From positions 1 to 18,885 of the forward strand of contig JADGJT010000406.1 of NCBI GenBank assembly GCA_027604005.1: DNA of 18,885 nucleotides, written 5' to 3'. Of the stretch, positions 16,166 through 18,885 are shown in pieces (position 1 is the first letter of the stretch; every line of letters starts with the position of its first letter). Source of the DNA: Dinochytrium kinnereticum. Lineage: Eukaryota > Chytridiomycota > Chytridiomycetes > Chytridiales > Chytridiaceae. Under the pieces are notes generated by a model. That model did no database searches, was not told the origin of the DNA, and saw only the letters and a program-made list of their open reading frames with translations. The position numbers were made by a program, and so were the translations under genes.

Positions 16166-17452
16166 ATGGACCTCCCCACAGACCCCTTTGCAACGCTGCG
16201 ATCCTTCAGGCATCATCAAGACCGATCGGCATCCCTCACCTCACTTGGTCTCCTCCTCGCAGCCACTTATCCCCCATGTCCCTTCACCCATTCCCCGAAA
16301 CCCCCAGGCCTCGTCGGTGGCGCTGACGAAGCCGACCCCCTCCCAAGCTTCACACTCACCGGCAACCTCCGCGACCGCATCGCAAATCAAGTACGCTCAT
16401 CACCGATCACTTACCTCCAAGCCGGGGTGGGAACGACGCTGTATGTCGCAAATCTCGTTGGACTGATTCCGTCTCGGTCGTTGTTGTTTCATCCACGGTT
16501 GGTTGCGGCGCCGAGGTGGGAGATGCATCGGACTGTTACCTCGTTTGGGGTGCTTGGGACTTCGCTTTTTGATGCTGGGAGAGCGGTTGCTGGGCTTGTT
16601 TATTGGCAGGCGCCGTTGGAGAAGTGGCTTTGTGGGGAGGGGGATGTTGTGAGAGAGGGGAGGGTTGTTCGGCGTGGGGTGAATCGGAAGAGAGGAGATG
16701 GGACGAGGAAGTCGATTGTTCAGTGGCTTCTGACCGAAAATCGGTTCACTCGTGTTCTGGGTGTGTCGTCTGCTATCATCACTGCAATCGAGTTTGCCTT
16801 ATATCGTGATCCTCAACCTGTTGGTATGGACGGGGCTTATCCCAGTGGGATCCTTGTTTTGTTCCCGTACTCTCTTTACCCGCTGTTGGAGCACACCATT
16901 CGATGGCTTTGGGCTCTCACCGACCAAGACCAAGACGTGAAACTCTTTGGCGTCCTCCCCATCAACCCCGTCTACCTCCCCATCGTCATGACAGCCTTTG
17001 GAGGATTCTCAGCCTGGAAGGAGATGCTCAAAGGATTCTTGGTAGCCGTCGCCACCTCCCACCTCTTTAAAATTCGTCGAGGAGGTGAAGAAGGTGAACT
17101 GGTCCCAAGTTACCTTATACGACTTGGGAAGAGTTGGCAGCAGTGGGGGCAGCGGTTGGTCAGAAGAGGACGTGGGGGAGGAAGCGCTCCTAATGCTATG
17201 CCTGGATCGTTCCCGGAGGCTGGTGTGCCGGATCTGGCCCAATTCAACGCTGCGGTTGCGACGGCCTCTGGGATGATCTCGCGGGCCGTGAGGGAGTTGG
17301 GGGTTGTTGGGCAGGGTGATTCGGTGCCGAGAAGAAGGGCTCCGGTTGCCGGTGGTTCTGGTGGGAGGGGTGAATCTGAGGTTCAGATGGAGGAGGTTGG
17401 GGGTTATACGGTTGAGGGAAGTTGGGGGCCTGGAAGGCCTCTTGGGTCTTAA
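16166..17452 (+). CDS. Derlin/Der1-family rhomboid pseudoprotease with C-terminal SHP-box-like motif
   Basis: 428 residues, single exon, start ATG 16166 (A at -3). Derlins are ER multi-pass proteins that help move misfolded proteins to the cytosol for degradation (ERAD). The Derlin pattern is visible: SPITYLQAGVGTTLYVANL (79-97; family PPxT start and helix 1), FHP then WEMHR (118-122; the family's W-R loop), VTSFGVLG, FALYR, LFPYSLYP, KLFGVLPINPVYLPIVMTAF (259-278; matching the family's 'FG...KAPYLPWVL' region) and GFLVAVATSHLF (290-301; family 'G...GHxYYF'). No rhomboid Ser-His pair is seen. The last residues WGPGRPLGS (420-428) match the SHP-box WGxGxxLG that binds Cdc48/p97, as in animal Derlin-1. 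Unusual points are a long N-terminal extension (about 75 residues), a basic insert (about 151-183) and a Gly/Arg-rich tail. Whether it is Der1- or Dfm1-like is unresolved. Confidence 0.82.
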   Translation: MDLPTDPFATLRSFRHHQDRSASLTSLGLLLAATYPPCPFTHSPKPPGLVGGADEADPLPSFTLTGNLRDRIANQVRSSPITYLQAGVGTTLYVANLVGLIPSRSLLFHPRLVAAPRWEMHRTVTSFGVLGTSLFDAGRAVAGLVYWQAPLEKWLCGEGDVVREGRVVRRGVNRKRGDGTRKSIVQWLLTENRFTRVLGVSSAIITAIEFALYRDPQPVGMDGAYPSGILVLFPYSLYPLLEHTIRWLWALTDQDQDVKLFGVLPINPVYLPIVMTAFGGFSAWKEMLKGFLVAVATSHLFKIRRGGEEGELVPSYLIRLGKSWQQWGQRLVRRGRGGGSAPNAMPGSFPEAGVPDLAQFNAAVATASGMISRAVRELGVVGQGDSVPRRRAPVAGGSGGRGESEVQMEEVGGYTVEGSWGPGRPLGS

Positions 17453-17611
17453 AATTAGCCTTGGTCTGTTTTTCGATGTGTTTAGGTGTTTTCTGTGACT
17501 TTTTGCTTGAGTGGGATTGTTTATTTTACAGCCTCCATTTTATGATAATGCCTTCCTTCCTTTCTTTTTGTTCTGATGACCTCACTAGACCGCTGGGAGC
17601 AATGGCTCACG

Positions 17612-17619
17612 TATAAAAA
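17612..17619 (+). promoter_or_regulatory. TATA-like element
   Basis: TATAAAAA on the plus strand. It is about 510 bp before the ATG at 18124, too far for a simple core promoter unless the 5' UTR is long or spliced. It is about 95 bp before the tiny ORF at 17708. Confidence 0.35.
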
Positions 17620-17846
17620 GATTCCATACCTCCTCCTTTTGAAGCATCTTTTGTTCTCCAACATTCCTCATGGCCAGAATATTTCAACGGACTTTTCTCT
17701 GTGAATCATGTCTGAAGACGTGAACTCCCTGCACAAAAGACAGCAAAGGACAGCGTTTGAATCATCAAATGAGTCGATGATGATTCCTTTGCCAGCAAAG
17801 CTTATTTTCTTTTTACATTACATATTAAAATTTAATTTTAATTAGT

Positions 17847-17891
17847 TTCCAGCCAGCTGGACTGTGCCTCGTGCGCTGTGCTTGGCTGGAA
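17847..17891. repeat. Inverted repeat, 9-bp perfect arms
   Basis: TTCCAGCCA (17847-17855) is complementary to TGGCTGGAA (17883-17891), with a 27-nt GC-rich spacer that begins with GCTGG. It could be a hairpin or a paired transcription-factor site in the promoter of the last gene. Confidence 0.5.
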
Positions 17892-18057
17892 CTGCTCACG
17901 CTGCCTCTGGAACTGGCGCTGCGGTGCTTGGATACACCCAGCAGGCGTGCTGTGATTGGCGCAAGCGGTGGATGGTACAGCGTTAAACGCTAATGATCAG
18001 CCGCTGGAATCAAATCGAATTGAGGGAGAAAAAGGAAATCATCAATCAGCTCACTCA

Positions 18058-18090
18058 CCCCTTCATTCACCCCTTCACCCCTTCACCCCC
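18058..18090. repeat. TTCACCCC short tandem repeat with G-quadruplex potential on the minus strand
   Basis: C-runs of four or five bases at 18058-18061, 18070-18073, 18078-18081 and 18086-18090 are separated by TTCA-type loops of 4-8 nt. The complementary strand has four G-tracts. It lies 34 bp before the ATG at 18124, in the probable 5' UTR, followed by CCACCT-like repeats. Confidence 0.6.
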
Positions 18091-18123
18091 TCTGACCTCC
18101 ACCTCCACCTCTCCACCTCAACG

Positions 18124-18885
18124 ATGGACACACTCCTTCTCCCCCTGCCCTCCCCACCACTCTCAACCCATGACGCCTTTGACGGCGACGACGACAACAT
18201 TGACATCACAGAGGCGGAAGGCTTGTCCGCAGAGACATGGCTGTCAAGGCACTTTGACGCTACCACCACCACCACCACCTCCTCATCCCCTGCATCCTCA
18301 CGCCCAACCTCCTTATCAAGCAACCTCCACACCACATTCAACCCCTCTCGCTTCCTCCGCCCCACCTCCATATCCCACGGTGACGACGACAGCATCCATG
18401 ACGGAGAGGACCAGGATTCTGATAAGCTCGCCATCCTTGACGCTCTCGACCTGTATGATGACGCTATCCTCCCCAGTCCTTCCCACCTTGGGCCTGACAT
18501 TCTTGCTTTGTGGGGAGGGGGTGACGAGCCTGACGCTCGGTTTGACACCCTCTCTTCGACCCGCAGCCAACCGTTTGCGGTTCGAAAGTCCATCTCACTT
18601 GATTTCGACGCTGATGATAGGTCTTCCATGCGGGGAAGGACGAGGGTGTCGAGACGGATGCAAGGGAGACAGCAACCTTGGCAGAGGAGCGAGAAGAGGA
18701 ATCTCAAAGCCAAAAGCTCCCTTTCTTCATTCGGTAATGAGAGTGATGGCGTTGACGGTGGTGTTGGTGAGCTGACCAGGAAGCATTCCTCTTGCTTTGC
18801 GAGCTTGTCGAATGCTGTTGTGTCGAATTTATCGACGGATTGGAAGGAGGGGGTTGAGAGGGTTCTTTTTGTCTCGGTTTCGGAA
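18124..18885 (+). CDS. Acidic, Ser/Asp-rich protein of unknown function (3' end missing)
   Basis: An open frame of 254 codons from ATG 18124 (A at -3) with no stop before the window ends. No domain is recognised. The first 170 residues are rich in Asp, Ser, Thr and Pro with acidic clusters (DAFDGDDDNIDITEAEG, HGDDDSIHDGEDQDSD). A basic patch follows (RGRTRVSRRMQGRQQ, KRNLKAK), then a less disordered stretch (STDWKEGVERVLFVSVSE) where a folded domain may begin. Asp-rich segments between short hydrophobic motifs (ILDALDLYDD) resemble regulatory or activation-type regions; this is inference. This frame is preferred over overlapping frames (17993-18775 plus; 18075-18713 minus) because it starts in good context after the C-rich leader and is the only one whose composition stays protein-like to the edge. 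Confidence 0.6.
   Translation, partial: MDTLLLPLPSPPLSTHDAFDGDDDNIDITEAEGLSAETWLSRHFDATTTTTTSSSPASSRPTSLSSNLHTTFNPSRFLRPTSISHGDDDSIHDGEDQDSDKLAILDALDLYDDAILPSPSHLGPDILALWGGGDEPDARFDTLSSTRSQPFAVRKSISLDFDADDRSSMRGRTRVSRRMQGRQQPWQRSEKRNLKAKSSLSSFGNESDGVDGGVGELTRKHSSCFASLSNAVVSNLSTDWKEGVERVLFVSVSE

Larger units (their letters stand above)
17453..18123. other. Intergenic region with TATA-like site, tiny ORFs and an inverted repeat
   Basis: 671 bp between the Derlin stop and the last gene. It holds the Derlin 3' UTR, a TATA-like element (17612-17619), two tiny plus-strand ORFs (17670-17720, 16 codons; 17708-17845, 45 codons starting MSEDVNSLHK), an AT-rich patch (17809-17845), an inverted repeat (17847-17891) and a C-rich leader repeat (18058-18090). 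Neither tiny ORF is recognisable. Confidence 0.5.

Noticed and set aside
18075..18713. 212-codon minus-strand frame opposite the last gene
   Set aside because: Low-complexity antisense of an Asp/Ser-rich coding frame, running into the C-rich leader. The plus frame from 18124 has a better start and stays open to the window edge.
17993..18775. 260-codon plus-strand Thr/Pro/Ser-rich frame
   Set aside because: It reads the C-rich leader as Thr/Pro repeats and overlaps the 18124 frame out of register. It looks like a compositional shadow.

Overview
The window looks like nuclear DNA of a fungus, most likely an early-diverging (chytrid-like) one. Three lines of evidence point that way. Introns are short (about 50-140 nt, most under 100) and GT-AG; two carry CTAAC/CTAAT-like branch points. 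Three genes belong to conserved eukaryotic or fungal families: an Nrp1/ARP-type exonuclease-RRM-zinc-finger protein, the tRNA pseudouridine synthase Deg1/Pus3, and a Derlin. The first gene carries plant-type (LxGxIP) leucine-rich repeats, which I recall as common in chytrid genomes. Genus-level placement is not possible from sequence reading alone. No rRNA, tRNA, CRISPR array or transposon was recognised.

Layout. Positions 1-1371 (+) hold the 3' part of a five-exon single-pass membrane LRR protein whose introns fall at LRR boundaries. Positions 1372-2378 are non-coding, with a microsatellite and a C-rich tract that could form a G-quadruplex on the minus strand. Positions 2379-3641 (+) encode a disordered basic protein of unknown function. 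Positions 4805-6699 (-) are a five-exon gene reconstructed here: coiled-coil-like N-terminus, five and a partial 62-residue tandem repeats, and a basic tail. A 1.6-kb gene-poor stretch follows. Positions 8398-10825 (+) are a four-exon Nrp1-like gene (DEDDh exonuclease, RRM, five RanBP2 zinc fingers, prion-like tail). A further 1.4 kb (10826-12261) has only ambiguous coding signal.

The right-hand part is compact. A receptor-like seven-helix membrane protein (12262-13386, -) overlaps head-to-head by 40 bp with an F-box-like gene (13347-14435, +). Convergent to that is DEG1/PUS3 (14620-16110, -), which shares a 55-bp divergent promoter with a Derlin-family gene (16166-17452, +). The Derlin ends in a Cdc48/p97-binding SHP-box-like motif. 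A 671-bp intergenic stretch with a TATA-like element, a tiny ORF and an inverted repeat leads to an acidic unknown gene (18124-18885, +) that runs off the window.

The genes do not form one pathway. They group as RNA biology (Nrp1-like, Deg1), protein quality control or ubiquitin linkage (Derlin, F-box-like), surface or sensing proteins (LRR, 7TM), and three unknowns. All splice sites were inferred by eye from reading-frame continuity and consensus sites and have not been tested with RNA data.
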